From contig NZ_JBIFFV010000010.1 of NCBI RefSeq assembly GCF_043557345.1, positions 86,908 to 150,907 on the forward strand: a stretch of 64,000 nt of DNA. Reading direction: 5' to 3'. This document shows positions 17,578 to 26,695 of this stretch, in pieces. The number at the start of each line of letters is the position of its first letter. Position 1 is the first letter of the stretch. Position numbers and translations under genes: made by a program. Source of the DNA: Sulfitobacter sp043557345. GTDB taxonomy: Bacteria; Pseudomonadota; Alphaproteobacteria; Rhodobacterales; Rhodobacteraceae. A model generated the notes under the pieces. The model searched no databases and had not been told where the DNA came from. It saw only the letters and a program-made list of their open reading frames with translations.

Positions 17578-18731
17578 CCCTGCGCATCGCCATCGTCGGC
17601 CATATTCGCCATCCCATCGCCGCCCCCTTCAAAGGCGGGATGGAGGCGTTTACCCACGGGCTTGCCCGGATCCTGGCCGGTCGCGGCCATGAGGTGACCC
17701 TATTGGCCAGCGGGGACAGTGCTGCGAGCCTGCCGCCGGGGGTGAAGCTGCTGCCGGTCTGTGACGCGCATTACGACGCGCGTTTTCCATGGCATGACTT
17801 TCACGGCACCGATGCGCTGAACGACCATCTCGACGCCTGCTATGCCCGCGCCGCGCGGCTCTTGCTGGAGGGCGGCTTTGACGTGGTGCACAATAACGCG
17901 CTGCACCGCTTCCTGCCGCGCCTGTCGCGGGCGGAGCGCCTGCCGATGGTGACCTCGCTGCATATCCCGCCCTTCAAAGTGCTGCGCGGCGCGCTGACGG
18001 ATGGGGCGGCGCCTTGGCATCTGTCCTCCGTCGTCTCGGCCCGGCAGCGCGGCATCTGGTGGCCCGAAGGCGCGCCCGAGACGGCGCATGTGGTGCACAA
18101 CGGGATCGACCTTGACGAATGGCCTCAAGGCGGGGCGGGGGATGGCAGCGCCGTTTGGGCCGGGCGGATCACCCCGACCAAGGGCACCCATCTGGCGGCA
18201 GAGGCGGCGCAGATCGCCGGGGTGCCGCTGCACATCTATGGCGTAGTCGAGCATCAGGATTACTTTAACGATATGGTAAGACCGCATCTTTATGGCGATG
18301 TGGCCTATGTCGGGCATCTGGAAACGGCAGCGCTTGGGGCGGCCTATGGGCGGGCCTCGGTGGCGCTTTTTACCCCGCAGTGGGAGGAACCCTTTGGCCT
18401 TGCCGCGGTGGAGGCGATGGCGACAGGGCTGCCTGTCGCCGCGACCCCGCATGGCGCGGTTGAGGAGGTGCTTGGCGAGGCGGGTGTCATCGCGGCAGAG
18501 GATAGCGCGGATGCCTTGGCGGATGCTTTGTTACGCGCGCGCGATATCCCCGCCGAAGTGCCCCGCGCCCGTGTGGCACGGCTCTTTGATGCGCAGGCGA
18601 TGGTGACGAAGTTCGAACGGCTCTACCATGCGGCCCGGGCGCAAAAGGGTGTTGCCCTGCCGCGTAAAACCTACCCGGCGATTGCCTTGCAGGTGGAACA
18701 TGCGCCGCAGCCTCTAGCAGAGGCGGGTTAA
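17574..18731 (+). CDS. Family 4 glycosyltransferase
   Basis: 385 residues; ATG at 17574 overlaps the previous stop (ATGA), so the open frame reaching further upstream is not used. The N-terminal GHIRHPIAAPFKGGMEAFTHGLARIL is a GT-B acceptor domain with the GGxE loop; VHNGIDLDEWP, AGRITPTKGTHLAAEAA and EEPFGLAAVEAMATGLPVAATPHG are GT4 hallmarks, the last holding the donor-binding E(x7)E. A retaining transferase acting in the cytosol. Last gene of the cluster; its end overlaps by 4 bases the convergent Crp/Fnr gene. Confidence 0.82.
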   Translation: MTLRIAIVGHIRHPIAAPFKGGMEAFTHGLARILAGRGHEVTLLASGDSAASLPPGVKLLPVCDAHYDARFPWHDFHGTDALNDHLDACYARAARLLLEGGFDVVHNNALHRFLPRLSRAERLPMVTSLHIPPFKVLRGALTDGAAPWHLSSVVSARQRGIWWPEGAPETAHVVHNGIDLDEWPQGGAGDGSAVWAGRITPTKGTHLAAEAAQIAGVPLHIYGVVEHQDYFNDMVRPHLYGDVAYVGHLETAALGAAYGRASVALFTPQWEEPFGLAAVEAMATGLPVAATPHGAVEEVLGEAGVIAAEDSADALADALLRARDIPAEVPRARVARLFDAQAMVTKFERLYHAARAQKGVALPRKTYPAIALQVEHAPQPLAEAG

Positions 18732-19477
18732 AGCGCAGCTTCCGCTTGGGGCATATAGAGGTAGGCAGGCTCGAACTGGCCGACCTTATGCAGCCCCGCA
18801 CGGTCGTGGATCAGCAGCTTGCCGCCCGTCACGGCACAACAGCCATGCTCGCGCAGCTCGCGCAGGGTGCGGCTGACATGGACCGAGGTGAGGCCGGTGG
18901 CATCGGCGATATCGGTCTGGCGCAGGTTGAAGGGCAGGCTTTGACGCTCCATCCCATAGGCGGCGGTCATGCGGGCGTCGAATTCGCTCAGGAAATTCGC
19001 CACCCGCGCCAGCGCGCGCATGGCGCTGTTGCGCATCACCCAATGGCGGTGGATGGAGGCATCGACCAAGGTCATCAGCCAGAGTTTCCGCGCCATCTCG
19101 ACATCGCCATTGAGCAATTCGCGCAGCGGCTCGTGCGAGATGATGGCGACCCGTGTATCGGTCAGCGAGATGACATCGTGGTCGAGTTGTTTCAGCGGAA
19201 AGGCGTGCAGATCGACAAACTCCCCGGGGAATTGGAGGGCGACGAAGGTGCTGCGGGCGCGCTGTCCGCGTGGCACGCTGCGCGCGATCAACCCATCCAG
19301 CAACAGCAGGCTGTGATGCAGTAAATCGCCCCGTCGGCTGACCACGCTTCCGGCCGTGAAATGCTTGTGTTGGGTCATCAGCGGGGCAAGTTTGGCCCAT
19401 TGCGCGCCGCTCAGGTGGTCTACCATGCCCGCAGGCTTTACGGACATGTCGTGATAAAAGGTGTCTTTAATCGTCAC
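18728..19477 (-). CDS. Crp/Fnr family transcriptional regulator
   Basis: 249 residues: a cyclic-nucleotide-binding-like jelly roll (about 25-140), a dimer helix, and a winged helix with QTDIADATGLTSVHVSRTLRELREHG. No Fnr-type cysteine cluster is present, so it is not an oxygen-sensing Fnr; the effector is unknown. The gene faces the sucrose/glycosyltransferase operon and reads away from ileS. Regulation of the neighbouring operon is possible but not shown by a visible site. Confidence 0.88.
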   Translation of the reverse strand: MTIKDTFYHDMSVKPAGMVDHLSGAQWAKLAPLMTQHKHFTAGSVVSRRGDLLHHSLLLLDGLIARSVPRGQRARSTFVALQFPGEFVDLHAFPLKQLDHDVISLTDTRVAIISHEPLRELLNGDVEMARKLWLMTLVDASIHRHWVMRNSAMRALARVANFLSEFDARMTAAYGMERQSLPFNLRQTDIADATGLTSVHVSRTLRELREHGCCAVTGGKLLIHDRAGLHKVGQFEPAYLYMPQAEAAL

Positions 19478-19677
19478 ACGCAGGTCTTTCCGCCCATTAA
19501 AAATGACGCGGTAGCCACAATGCAGGGTCCGCGTGAATTCAGCTCTGTCGAATGCCCTATGATGCTGTTTTCGCCGAAAAATTCAAGCGAAGGCCGGGGA
19601 TCATAAAAAATGTTAAGTTCGGTGGCCTGCGTTTTAGGTGGCGTTTTCCACCCTGATTGTCGCGCCTCTTCCGGGGC

Positions 19678-19706
19678 TTGTCGGGGCAGGGGGGGCTGTT
19701 TATAAG
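19678..19706 (+). promoter_or_regulatory. Candidate sigma-70 promoter for the ileS leader
   Basis: TTGTCG (19678-19683), 17-base spacer and TATAAG (19701-19706). A start 6-8 bases downstream falls at about 19712-19714, right at the ATG of the leader peptide, so the leader would be translated from a leaderless message. Confidence 0.5.
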
Positions 19707-19713
19707 CGGGCGC

Positions 19714-19764
19714 ATGACACGCCTCACCGCGATCATTATTCGAATTATATTCCCGGCGCTCTGA
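19714..19764 (+). CDS. Putative isoleucine-rich leader peptide upstream of ileS
   Basis: A 16-codon frame reads MTRLTAIIIRIIFPAL and stops at 19764. Five of its 16 residues are isoleucine, using ATC, ATT and ATA, clustered as III-R-II just before a stable hairpin that overlaps the end of the frame (19752-19781). It lies 86 bases before ileS, in the same direction. This is the expected build of a ribosome-mediated attenuator responding to charged tRNA-Ile. No strong Shine-Dalgarno is present; the promoter-to-ATG spacing suggests a leaderless start. A U-run terminator is not obvious, so the read-out mechanism is uncertain. Confidence 0.55.
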   Translation: MTRLTAIIIRIIFPAL

Positions 19765-19781
19765 GCAATTGAGACGCCGGG
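19752..19781 (+). promoter_or_regulatory. Hairpin overlapping the end of the ileS leader peptide
   Basis: CCCGGCGCTC pairs with GAG-A-CGCCGGG (one bulged A) around a 9-base loop. The left arm covers the last codons and stop of the leader peptide, so a ribosome paused at the Ile codons or at the stop would affect its folding. Confidence 0.5.
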
Positions 19782-19850
19782 CCGAGGTGCTTGAGCCATT
19801 CGCACCGACCGAGATTGAATAACCCCCCAAATGCCTGAAGGACGCCCCCC

Positions 19851-22772
19851 ATGTGCGCCGAGACCCCCGACTACAAAGCCACGCTGAACCTGCCCAAGAC
19901 CGATTTCCCCATGCGCGCCGGACTGCCCAAGCGCGAGCCCGGCTGGCTGGAGCGGTGGGAGAAGATCGGCGTCTATGACCGCCTGCGCGAGAAGGAGGGC
20001 CGCAAGCCCTTTACCCTGCATGACGGCCCGCCTTACGCGAACGGCAATCTGCACATCGGCCACGCGCTGAACAAGACGATCAAGGACATGATCGTGCGCA
20101 GCCATCAGATGATGGGCTATGACGCGCGCTACATCCCCGGCTGGGATTGCCACGGCCTGCCGATCGAGTGGAAGATCGAAGAGCAGTACCGCAAGAAGGG
20201 CCGCGACAAGGATCAGGTGCCGATCAACGAGTTCCGCGCCGAGTGCCGCGACTTCGCCGCCAAATGGGTCGATGTGCAGCGCGAGGAGTTCAAGCGCCTC
20301 GGCATCACCGGCAATTGGGCGAACCCCTACCTTACCATGGACTTCCACGCCGAGCGGGTGATCGCCGAGGAATTCATGAAGTTCCTGATGAACGGCACGC
20401 TCTATCAGGGCTCCAAACCCGTGATGTGGTCACCGGTCGAGAAGACCGCGCTGGCCGAGGCGGAGGTCGAGTATCACGACAAGGAAAGCTTTACCGTCTG
20501 GGTGAAGTTCGACGTCGTTGGCACCGACAGCGATCTCGACGGCGCCAAGGTGGTGATCTGGACCACCACGCCTTGGACCATGCCCTCGAACAAGGCCGTG
20601 GTTTATGGCGAGGGGATCTCCTACGGCCTTTACGAGGTCACCGCCACGCCGGACGAATGCTGGGCCAATGTGGGCGACCGTTACCTTCTGGCCGACGATC
20701 TGGCCGCCGATGTGCTGGGCCGCGCACGGCTCGAAGATGGCATGTGGCAGCGTGTGCGCGGCGTCGACAATGACGAACTGGCCAGGGTCTCGCTCCAGCA
20801 CCCCTTTGCGGGGGCCGAGGGCGCGAATGGCGAATGGGACGATCTCCGGGACTTCCGCGCCGCCGAATTCGTGACCTCGGACGAGGGCACCGGCTTTGTG
20901 CATTGCGCGCCGTCCCACGGTCTGGAGGAATACGAGCTCTACCGCGATCTTGGCATGCTGCCGCAGGTCATCACCTACAACGTGATGGAGGATGGCCGCT
21001 TCCGCGACGATCTGCCCTTCTTCGGCGGCAAGGCGATCCTCAAGCCGAACGGCAAGGAAGGCAACGCCAACAGCGCCATCATCGACAAGCTCGTCGAGGT
21101 CGGCGGCCTGCTGGCGCGCGGCAAGATCAAGCACAGCTACCCGCATAGCTGGCGCTCCAAGGCGCCGGTGATCTACCGCAACACGCCGCAGTGGTTCGCC
21201 GCCATCGACAAGAAGGTCGGCGACGGGCTGGACCAGAACGGCGAGACCATCCGCGAACGCGCGCTGACCTGCATCGACAAAGTCAACTGGGTGCCGAAAT
21301 CCGGCCGCAACCGGCTCTATTCCATGATGGAGGCGCGGCCCGACTGGGTGCTGAGCCGCCAGCGCGCCTGGGGTGTGCCGCTGACCTGTTTCGTGCGCAA
21401 GGGCGTGGCGCCGACGGACGAGAACTTCCTGCTGCGCAATGAAGAGGTGAACCAGCGCATCGTCGAGGCTTTCGAGGCCGAAGGCGCCGATGCCTGGTAT
21501 GCCGAGGGCGCGAAGGAGCGCTTCCTTGAGGGCATCGTCGACCCGGCGGCGTTCGATCAGGTGACCGACATCCTCGACGTGTGGTTCGACAGCGGCTCGA
21601 CCCATGCCTTCACCCTGCGCGACCGTGAGGACGGGACCGAAGACGGCATCGCCGATGTCTACATGGAGGGCACGGACCAGCATCGCGGCTGGTTCCACTC
21701 CTCGCTGCTGCAATCGGTCGGCACCACGGGCCGCGCGCCTTACCGCAACGTGGTGACCCATGGTTTCACGCTGGATGCCAAGGGCATGAAGATGTCCAAG
21801 TCGATCGGCAACACCATCGTGCCCGAAAAGATCGTGCAGCAATATGGCGCCGATATCCTGCGGCTCTGGGTGGCGCAGACCGATTACACCGCCGACCAGC
21901 GGATCGGGGACGAGATCCTGAAAGGCGTGGCCGACAGCTATCGCCGCCTGCGCAACACCATGCGCTACATGCTGGGCGCGCTGAGTGACTTTTCCGAGGC
22001 GGACCGCGTCGACCCGGCTGAGATGCCGGAACTGGAGCGGTGGGTGCTGCACCGGGTGGCGGAACTCGACAAGGTGGTGCGTGACGGTTTCGCGCGTTTC
22101 GACTTCCAGGGCGTGTTCCAAGCGGTCTTCACCTTTGCCACGGTCGATCTTTCGGCCTTCTACTTCGATATCCGCAAGGACGCGCTTTACTGCGACGGCG
22201 ACACCCTGCGCCGCCGCGCCGCGCGCACGGTGCTGGATATCCTCTTCCACCGTCTGACCACATGGCTGGCGCCGGTGCTGGTCTTCACCATGGAAGAAGT
22301 CTGGTTGGAGCGCTTCCCGGGCGACGACTCCTCGGTGCATCTGGTCGACATGCCCGAGACGCCCGAAGCATGGCTGAACCCGGAACTCGCGGCGAAATGG
22401 GCCAAGGTCCGCGCCGCACGCCGCGTGGTGACCGCAGCGCTCGAGGTGCAGCGGACAGAGAAGGTGATCGGCGCGTCGCTTGAGGCGGCACCGGTGGTAC
22501 ATGTCGAGGACGCGGCGCAGCGGGAGGCGCTAGAAAGCGTGTCCTTCGAAGATGTCAGCATCACCTCCGACATCACCGTGACCGGCGATCCGGCGCCGGC
22601 CGAGGCGTTCCGCATGCCCGAGACCGATGGCGTGGCCGTGGTCTTTGAAAAGGCCGAGGGCGCGAAATGCGAGCGCTGCTGGAAGGTGCTGCCGGATGTC
22701 GGCACGCATGAATACCCCGGTGTCTGCGGGCGCTGTGATGAGGCTGTGCGCGAGGCGTTGGTGGAAGCCTGA
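19851..22772 (+). CDS. ileS: Isoleucyl-tRNA synthetase
   Basis: 973 residues with GAAGGA before the ATG. The class I signatures are present: GNLHIGHALNKTIKD (HIGH) and GMKMSKSIGN (KMSKS). WTTTPWTMPSNKAV marks the editing (CP1) domain that hydrolyses Val-tRNA-Ile. The C-terminal zinc-binding Cys pairs CERCWK and CGRCDEA are intact, placing it in the classical bacterial IleS1 type rather than the mupirocin-resistant IleS2. A leader peptide with isoleucine codons lies upstream, and a terminator follows at 22793. Confidence 0.97.
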   Translation: MCAETPDYKATLNLPKTDFPMRAGLPKREPGWLERWEKIGVYDRLREKEGRKPFTLHDGPPYANGNLHIGHALNKTIKDMIVRSHQMMGYDARYIPGWDCHGLPIEWKIEEQYRKKGRDKDQVPINEFRAECRDFAAKWVDVQREEFKRLGITGNWANPYLTMDFHAERVIAEEFMKFLMNGTLYQGSKPVMWSPVEKTALAEAEVEYHDKESFTVWVKFDVVGTDSDLDGAKVVIWTTTPWTMPSNKAVVYGEGISYGLYEVTATPDECWANVGDRYLLADDLAADVLGRARLEDGMWQRVRGVDNDELARVSLQHPFAGAEGANGEWDDLRDFRAAEFVTSDEGTGFVHCAPSHGLEEYELYRDLGMLPQVITYNVMEDGRFRDDLPFFGGKAILKPNGKEGNANSAIIDKLVEVGGLLARGKIKHSYPHSWRSKAPVIYRNTPQWFAAIDKKVGDGLDQNGETIRERALTCIDKVNWVPKSGRNRLYSMMEARPDWVLSRQRAWGVPLTCFVRKGVAPTDENFLLRNEEVNQRIVEAFEAEGADAWYAEGAKERFLEGIVDPAAFDQVTDILDVWFDSGSTHAFTLRDREDGTEDGIADVYMEGTDQHRGWFHSSLLQSVGTTGRAPYRNVVTHGFTLDAKGMKMSKSIGNTIVPEKIVQQYGADILRLWVAQTDYTADQRIGDEILKGVADSYRRLRNTMRYMLGALSDFSEADRVDPAEMPELERWVLHRVAELDKVVRDGFARFDFQGVFQAVFTFATVDLSAFYFDIRKDALYCDGDTLRRRAARTVLDILFHRLTTWLAPVLVFTMEEVWLERFPGDDSSVHLVDMPETPEAWLNPELAAKWAKVRAARRVVTAALEVQRTEKVIGASLEAAPVVHVEDAAQREALESVSFEDVSITSDITVTGDPAPAEAFRMPETDGVAVVFEKAEGAKCERCWKVLPDVGTHEYPGVCGRCDEAVREALVEA

Positions 22773-22792
22773 GGGTTTCTAAGAGAGTGATC

Positions 22793-22830
22793 GAACGGGC
22801 GTCGGGGAACCGGCGCCCGTTCTTGTTTGT
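22793..22830 (+). terminator. Intrinsic terminator after ileS
   Basis: GAACGGGC (22793-22800) pairs with GCCCGTTC (22815-22822), extended inward by three more pairs, and is followed by TTGTTTGT. Confidence 0.75.
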
Positions 22831-22861
22831 CAGGTCGCCAATGCCCCGCCCGTGGGACCAC

Positions 22862-22985
22862 GGGCATCGCCCTCCCTCCCCCCGGAGGGCGATTTTGCAG
22901 CGTTTGCGCAATTCGCCCCTTTAGCGTCTCTTGCAAGCCCACACCCGCCAGATAGGGCGTATCGCCCCCAGGGAGGGCGATGCCC
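22862..22985. repeat. Long inverted repeat between ileS and ogt
   Basis: GGGCATCGCCCTCCCT at 22862-22877 is repeated as its exact complement at 22970-22985, 92 bases apart. Further GGGCGAT/ATCGCCC copies lie between, so the 124-base unit can fold back on itself. No gene is inside. It may be a small non-autonomous repeat or a structured RNA. Confidence 0.6.
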
Positions 22986-23029
22986 TCAGCTCTCTTTCGC
23001 AGGCGTGATTTCTGGCGCAGAATGGGGCG

Positions 23030-23485
23030 ATGAAACAAGCCTCCCTCTCCACGCCCTTTGGCGATCTGACCGTCACTGAAGAAGACGGCGCGATCACGGC
23101 GCTCGGCTGGGGGCAGGCGGCGGGGCAAGACCGCTCGGAATTGCTCGACACCGCTTTGATGCAGATTAACGAATATGCGACAGGCCAGCGTCAGCGCTTT
23201 GACCTGCCGCTGCGGGTCACTGGCAGTGACTTCCAACGCGCGGTCTGCGCCGCCATCTCGGCCATTCCCTTCGGTCACACCCGCACCTACGGCGAGATTG
23301 CCCGTGATCTCGCCGTGCCCGCGCAAGCCGTGGGCGGGGCCTGTGGCGGCAATCCGATCCCAATCCTGATCCCCTGTCACCGCGTCATGGGGGCCAAGGG
23401 GCTTACTGGTTTCAGCGGCGCGGGTGGGGTGGAGACCAAGGTCGCCCTGCTGCGCCATGAAGGCGCGGCGGGGCTGTTGATTTGA
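23030..23485 (+). CDS. ogt: Methylated-DNA--protein-cysteine methyltransferase
   Basis: 151 residues. The suicide active site IPCHRVMG lies near residue 115, preceded by FGHTRTYGEIA (DNA-binding helix-turn-helix) and followed by FSGAGGVETKVALL. It repairs O6-alkylguanine by irreversible transfer of the alkyl group to the cysteine. It is the short Ogt form, with no Ada N-terminal domain. The start at 23030 (MKQASLSTPFGDLTV) fits the family. Confidence 0.9.
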   Translation: MKQASLSTPFGDLTVTEEDGAITALGWGQAAGQDRSELLDTALMQINEYATGQRQRFDLPLRVTGSDFQRAVCAAISAIPFGHTRTYGEIARDLAVPAQAVGGACGGNPIPILIPCHRVMGAKGLTGFSGAGGVETKVALLRHEGAAGLLI

Positions 23486-23500
23486 GAGGTAGAAACGGGT

Positions 23501-24196
23501 TCAGTCGTCGCCCGACGGGATCAGCTGCTGCGCGGCGCCGGCGCAGATCAGGTAGACAGAGGTGATCACCAGACCCCAATGCGCCCAGCTTTCGGGGTGG
23601 AAGTTCACCCAAGCGGACCAGCCCGCAAAGAAGGTCCATGCCAGCGCCATGGGCAGCGTCACGGGGCGCCAACGCTCGGTCCGAACGGGGTGGACGAATT
23701 TGATCGGCAGAAACATCGCCGCTGCAAGGATGGTGACCACGATCAGGCTGACCCACCATTGGGGCTGCAAGGCAAAGAGCACCAGCACCAGCATGTTCCA
23801 GCAGCCGGGGAAACCTTTAAAGGAATTGTCCTTTGTTTTCATCCGCGTGTCAGAGAAATACATGACGCTGGCGAAGGTAATGATAATGATCATCGCCCAG
23901 CCGCTCCAGCCATCCATCAGCCCCGAGGTGAAAAGCGCGAAGGCCGGGATGAAGACGTAAGTCAGATAGTCGATGATCAGATCCATCAAGACGCCATCGA
24001 ACTCGGGCGCGTTGGTCTTCACGTCATATTTGCGCGCCAATGGCCCGTCGATCCCATCAACGAAAAAGGCGATCACCAGCCACAGGAACATGAGGTCCCA
24101 TTTCTCTTCCACGGCGGCAAGCATGGCGAGCATCGCCAGCACCGCTCCGGTGGCAGTGAAAAGGTGAACGAAGAGGGCGCGCATCTGTATGGTCAT
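23501..24196 (-). CDS. pcs: Phosphatidylcholine synthase
   Basis: 231 residues from the ATG at 24196 (MTIQMRALFVHLFTATGA); the open frame extends 48 codons upstream but that part is not hydrophobic or conserved. It shows the CDP-alcohol phosphotransferase motif DG(x)2AR(x)8G(x)3D(x)3D as DGIDGPLAR...FDGVLMDLIID, and about seven to eight membrane helices. Pcs condenses choline with CDP-diacylglycerol to form phosphatidylcholine directly, a pathway typical of alphaproteobacteria. It converges on ogt, with 15 bases between the stops. Confidence 0.9.
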   Translation of the reverse strand: MTIQMRALFVHLFTATGAVLAMLAMLAAVEEKWDLMFLWLVIAFFVDGIDGPLARKYDVKTNAPEFDGVLMDLIIDYLTYVFIPAFALFTSGLMDGWSGWAMIIIITFASVMYFSDTRMKTKDNSFKGFPGCWNMLVLVLFALQPQWWVSLIVVTILAAAMFLPIKFVHPVRTERWRPVTLPMALAWTFFAGWSAWVNFHPESWAHWGLVITSVYLICAGAAQQLIPSGDD

Positions 24197-24465
24197 GCGT
24201 CTGCATCGCAAATCCGTCGCGGGGATGCAAAGGAAACTCTGGCGTCGATGGCAAAAACCAGCGTAGCGGGGGCAGGGCGTGGCAGCTGCGCTTGACGCAA
24301 TCGGTGGCGGGTGCAGGAAATATGGCCAAGTCCCGCGCACCGGGTTGACGGCTACCGCGATTCCCCTTAAAGCCAGCGAACCAATTCAGGGTCGGCTCTG
24401 CGCGGCCCCCACGTTATGTGTGTTTCCGGATCGCTGGAAAGACACAACAGCAAAAGGATGAACCC

Positions 24466-24765
24466 ATGTCGCGCCGTTGCGAATTGACCGGAAAAGGCCC
24501 GATGACGGGCAACAACGTAAGCCACGCCAACAACCGTACACGCCGTCGGTTCCTGCCGAACCTCAACGACGTGTCGTTGCAGTCCGAAGCACTGGGCCGC
24601 GCGTTCAAGCTGCGCATCTCTGCCGCAGCTCTGCGCAGCGTTGACCACCGCGGTGGTCTGGACAAGTTCTTGGCGAAAGCCAAGGACGTTGAACTGTCCG
24701 ACAACGCGTTGAAAATCAAAAAGGCCATCGCGAAATCCAGCGCGACCGCCGATGTGCTGAGCTAA
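24466..24765 (+). CDS. rpmB: 50S ribosomal protein L28
   Basis: 99 residues from MSRRCELTGKGPMTGNNVSHANN, the length usual in alphaproteobacteria (longer than the 78-residue E. coli protein). AAAAGGATG precedes the ATG at 24466; the upstream frame extension is not part of the gene. Single-gene unit with its own promoter region (24197-24465, shared with pcs) and a strong terminator. Confidence 0.96.
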   Translation: MSRRCELTGKGPMTGNNVSHANNRTRRRFLPNLNDVSLQSEALGRAFKLRISAAALRSVDHRGGLDKFLAKAKDVELSDNALKIKKAIAKSSATADVLS

Positions 24766-24786
24766 GGCTTACCGCATAGAGATTGG

Positions 24787-24817
24787 GGCCTCGATCCGAA
24801 AGGATCGGGGCCTTTTT
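24787..24817 (+). terminator. Intrinsic terminator after rpmB
   Basis: An 11-bp stem (GGCCTCGATCC with GGATCGGGGCC, one G-T pair) with a GAAA tetraloop is followed directly by five T. Confidence 0.9.
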
Positions 24818-25020
24818 CGTTTTGGGCTTAGGGATTTGTTAGGGTTTTCTGCTTATCGGAAGATGGGGCCGTGGCGGCCCGGGGTAATTTTCTTGCGTAG
24901 GGGCATGTTTTTATTCGGGAAACCTCGGAGCGGCGCGCTAATTGATCTTCCGACAATCGTTGTTTTGGCCATGCTACCTGCCGAGCGGGGGTCAGACAGT
25001 GCATCAAGAGCGGAGGATTC

Positions 25021-26661
25021 ATGACTGACCCCACACCCGGCACGCCCAGTTCCACTACGCCACCCGACACGAACGAGATCGAGACGGACTTTGAGGTTGG
25101 CCAAGACAATATCGACGGCACCCTAGGGCCCTTGGGTTTTGACATTCACAACCCGGTTTTCATGGTCTCCGGCCTGACGGCGGTGGCCTTTGTGCTGCTG
25201 ACCATGCTCTTTCCCGGTCAGGCCGGGGTGGTCTTCCTCGCGGTTCGTGATTTTGCCACCACCAAGCTGGATTGGCTGTTCATGATCATCGTGAACATCT
25301 TCGTTCTGTTCTGCATCGCGCTGATTTTCCTGCCGATTTCGAAGGTCCGGCTTGGCGGGCAAGAGGCCGTGCCGGAGTATTCCTATCTGGCGTGGTTCGC
25401 CATGCTTTTTGCCGCGGGCATGGGCATCGGCCTGTTGTTCTTTGGCGTGCTCGAACCGGTGTATCATATGAACGTCTCCGGCCCGCTGGGGGTGCCCCTG
25501 CCGATTGCAGAGGATGGCTCGATCATTCCCGAGAATGTAGAGGCCGCCCGCGCCATGGGCCTTGCGGCGACCTTTTATCACTGGGGTCTGCACGGTTGGG
25601 CGGTCTATGCGATCATGGCGCTGGCCTTGGCGCTCTTCACCTACAACAAGGGGCTGCCCTTTTCGATCCGGTCCTGTTTCTACCCGCTGCTGGGTGACCG
25701 GGTCTGGGGCTGGCCGGGGCATATCATTGATATTCTGGCGGTTTTCGCGACGCTCTTTGGTCTTGCCACATCGCTTGGCCTTGGTGCGCAGCAGGCCAAT
25801 GCGGGGTTCAACTTCGCCTTCGGGCTTGAGATTTCGACCAATGTGCAGGTGATCATCATCCTTTTGGTGACCGCCGTGGCGCTGGTGTCGGTCTGGCGCG
25901 GGCTGGATGGCGGGGTGAAGATCCTGTCGGAGGTGAATATGATCGTGGCGGTCCTGTTCTTCCTCTTCGTGCTCTTCGTCGGGCCTACACTGGTGGGGCT
26001 GGACGGGTTCTGGACCGGACTGCTGGCCTATACGCAAGAGATCATCCCGCTCTCCAATCCCTTCGGTCGCGAGGATGATTCCTACCGCGAAGGGTGGACC
26101 GCGTTCTATTGGGCGTGGTGGGTCTCTTGGGCGCCTTTCGTTGGCATGTTCATCGCGCGCGTCTCGCGCGGGCGCACGGTGCGGGAGTTCATCATCTGCG
26201 TGTTGTTGATCCCGTCGCTGATCATCTTCATCTGGATGGGCGTCTTTGGCGGCATCGCAATCGATCAGATCCTTGCCAGCCCCGAGACATCGCTGGTCAA
26301 AGCCAATGTGATCGACAGCTATTCGCCGGAACTCTCGCTGTTCGGAATGCTGAATGAGCTTCCCTTTACCAAGATCGCGTCGACCATCGCGATTCTTCTG
26401 GCGCTGGTGTTCTTCGTCACCTCCTCGGATTCGGGGTCGCTGGTTGTCGATACGATCACAGCAGGGGGCAAGATCGACGCCCCGGTGCCGCAGCGCATCT
26501 TCTGGTGCATCGTCGAAGGGTTGATCGCCATCGTGCTGCTGATCGGCGGCGGGCTGTCGGCGCTGCAGGCCGGGGTCACCGCGACGGGGGTGCCCTTCGC
26601 GATCCTGATGCTGGTGATGTGTTACACGATCTACAAAGGGCTGCGCAGCGAACCGCGCTGA
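25021..26661 (+). CDS. BCCT family betaine/choline/carnitine-type transporter
   Basis: 546 residues, twelve predicted membrane helices after a ~40-residue hydrophilic N-terminus. Landmarks are AAGMGIGLLFFGVLEPVYH (the glycine-rich GMGIG stretch of helix 3) and FYWAWWVSWAPFVGMFIARVSRGRTVREF (the tryptophan-rich helix 8 with the BCCT signature). GMGIG rather than the GMGVG-type variants suggests Na+-coupled transport of a betaine-like osmolyte; DMSP or glycine betaine are plausible in a marine host. The start has GGAGG just upstream. Confidence 0.92.
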   Translation: MTDPTPGTPSSTTPPDTNEIETDFEVGQDNIDGTLGPLGFDIHNPVFMVSGLTAVAFVLLTMLFPGQAGVVFLAVRDFATTKLDWLFMIIVNIFVLFCIALIFLPISKVRLGGQEAVPEYSYLAWFAMLFAAGMGIGLLFFGVLEPVYHMNVSGPLGVPLPIAEDGSIIPENVEAARAMGLAATFYHWGLHGWAVYAIMALALALFTYNKGLPFSIRSCFYPLLGDRVWGWPGHIIDILAVFATLFGLATSLGLGAQQANAGFNFAFGLEISTNVQVIIILLVTAVALVSVWRGLDGGVKILSEVNMIVAVLFFLFVLFVGPTLVGLDGFWTGLLAYTQEIIPLSNPFGREDDSYREGWTAFYWAWWVSWAPFVGMFIARVSRGRTVREFIICVLLIPSLIIFIWMGVFGGIAIDQILASPETSLVKANVIDSYSPELSLFGMLNELPFTKIASTIAILLALVFFVTSSDSGSLVVDTITAGGKIDAPVPQRIFWCIVEGLIAIVLLIGGGLSALQAGVTATGVPFAILMLVMCYTIYKGLRSEPR

Positions 26662-26669
26662 CAGCCCGT

Positions 26670-26695
26670 GGCGCGCCGGTGATTAGCGGCGCGCC
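26670..26695. terminator. GC hairpin between the convergent BCCT and sirtuin genes
   Basis: GGCGCGCC occurs at 26670-26677 and again at 26688-26695; the 8-mer is self-complementary, so the two copies form a stem around a 10-base loop. It overlaps the end of the sirtuin gene. No T-run follows. Confidence 0.4.

Noticed and set aside
20430..22502. 690-codon minus-strand frame inside ileS
   Set aside because: Antisense shadow of ileS with no domain features.
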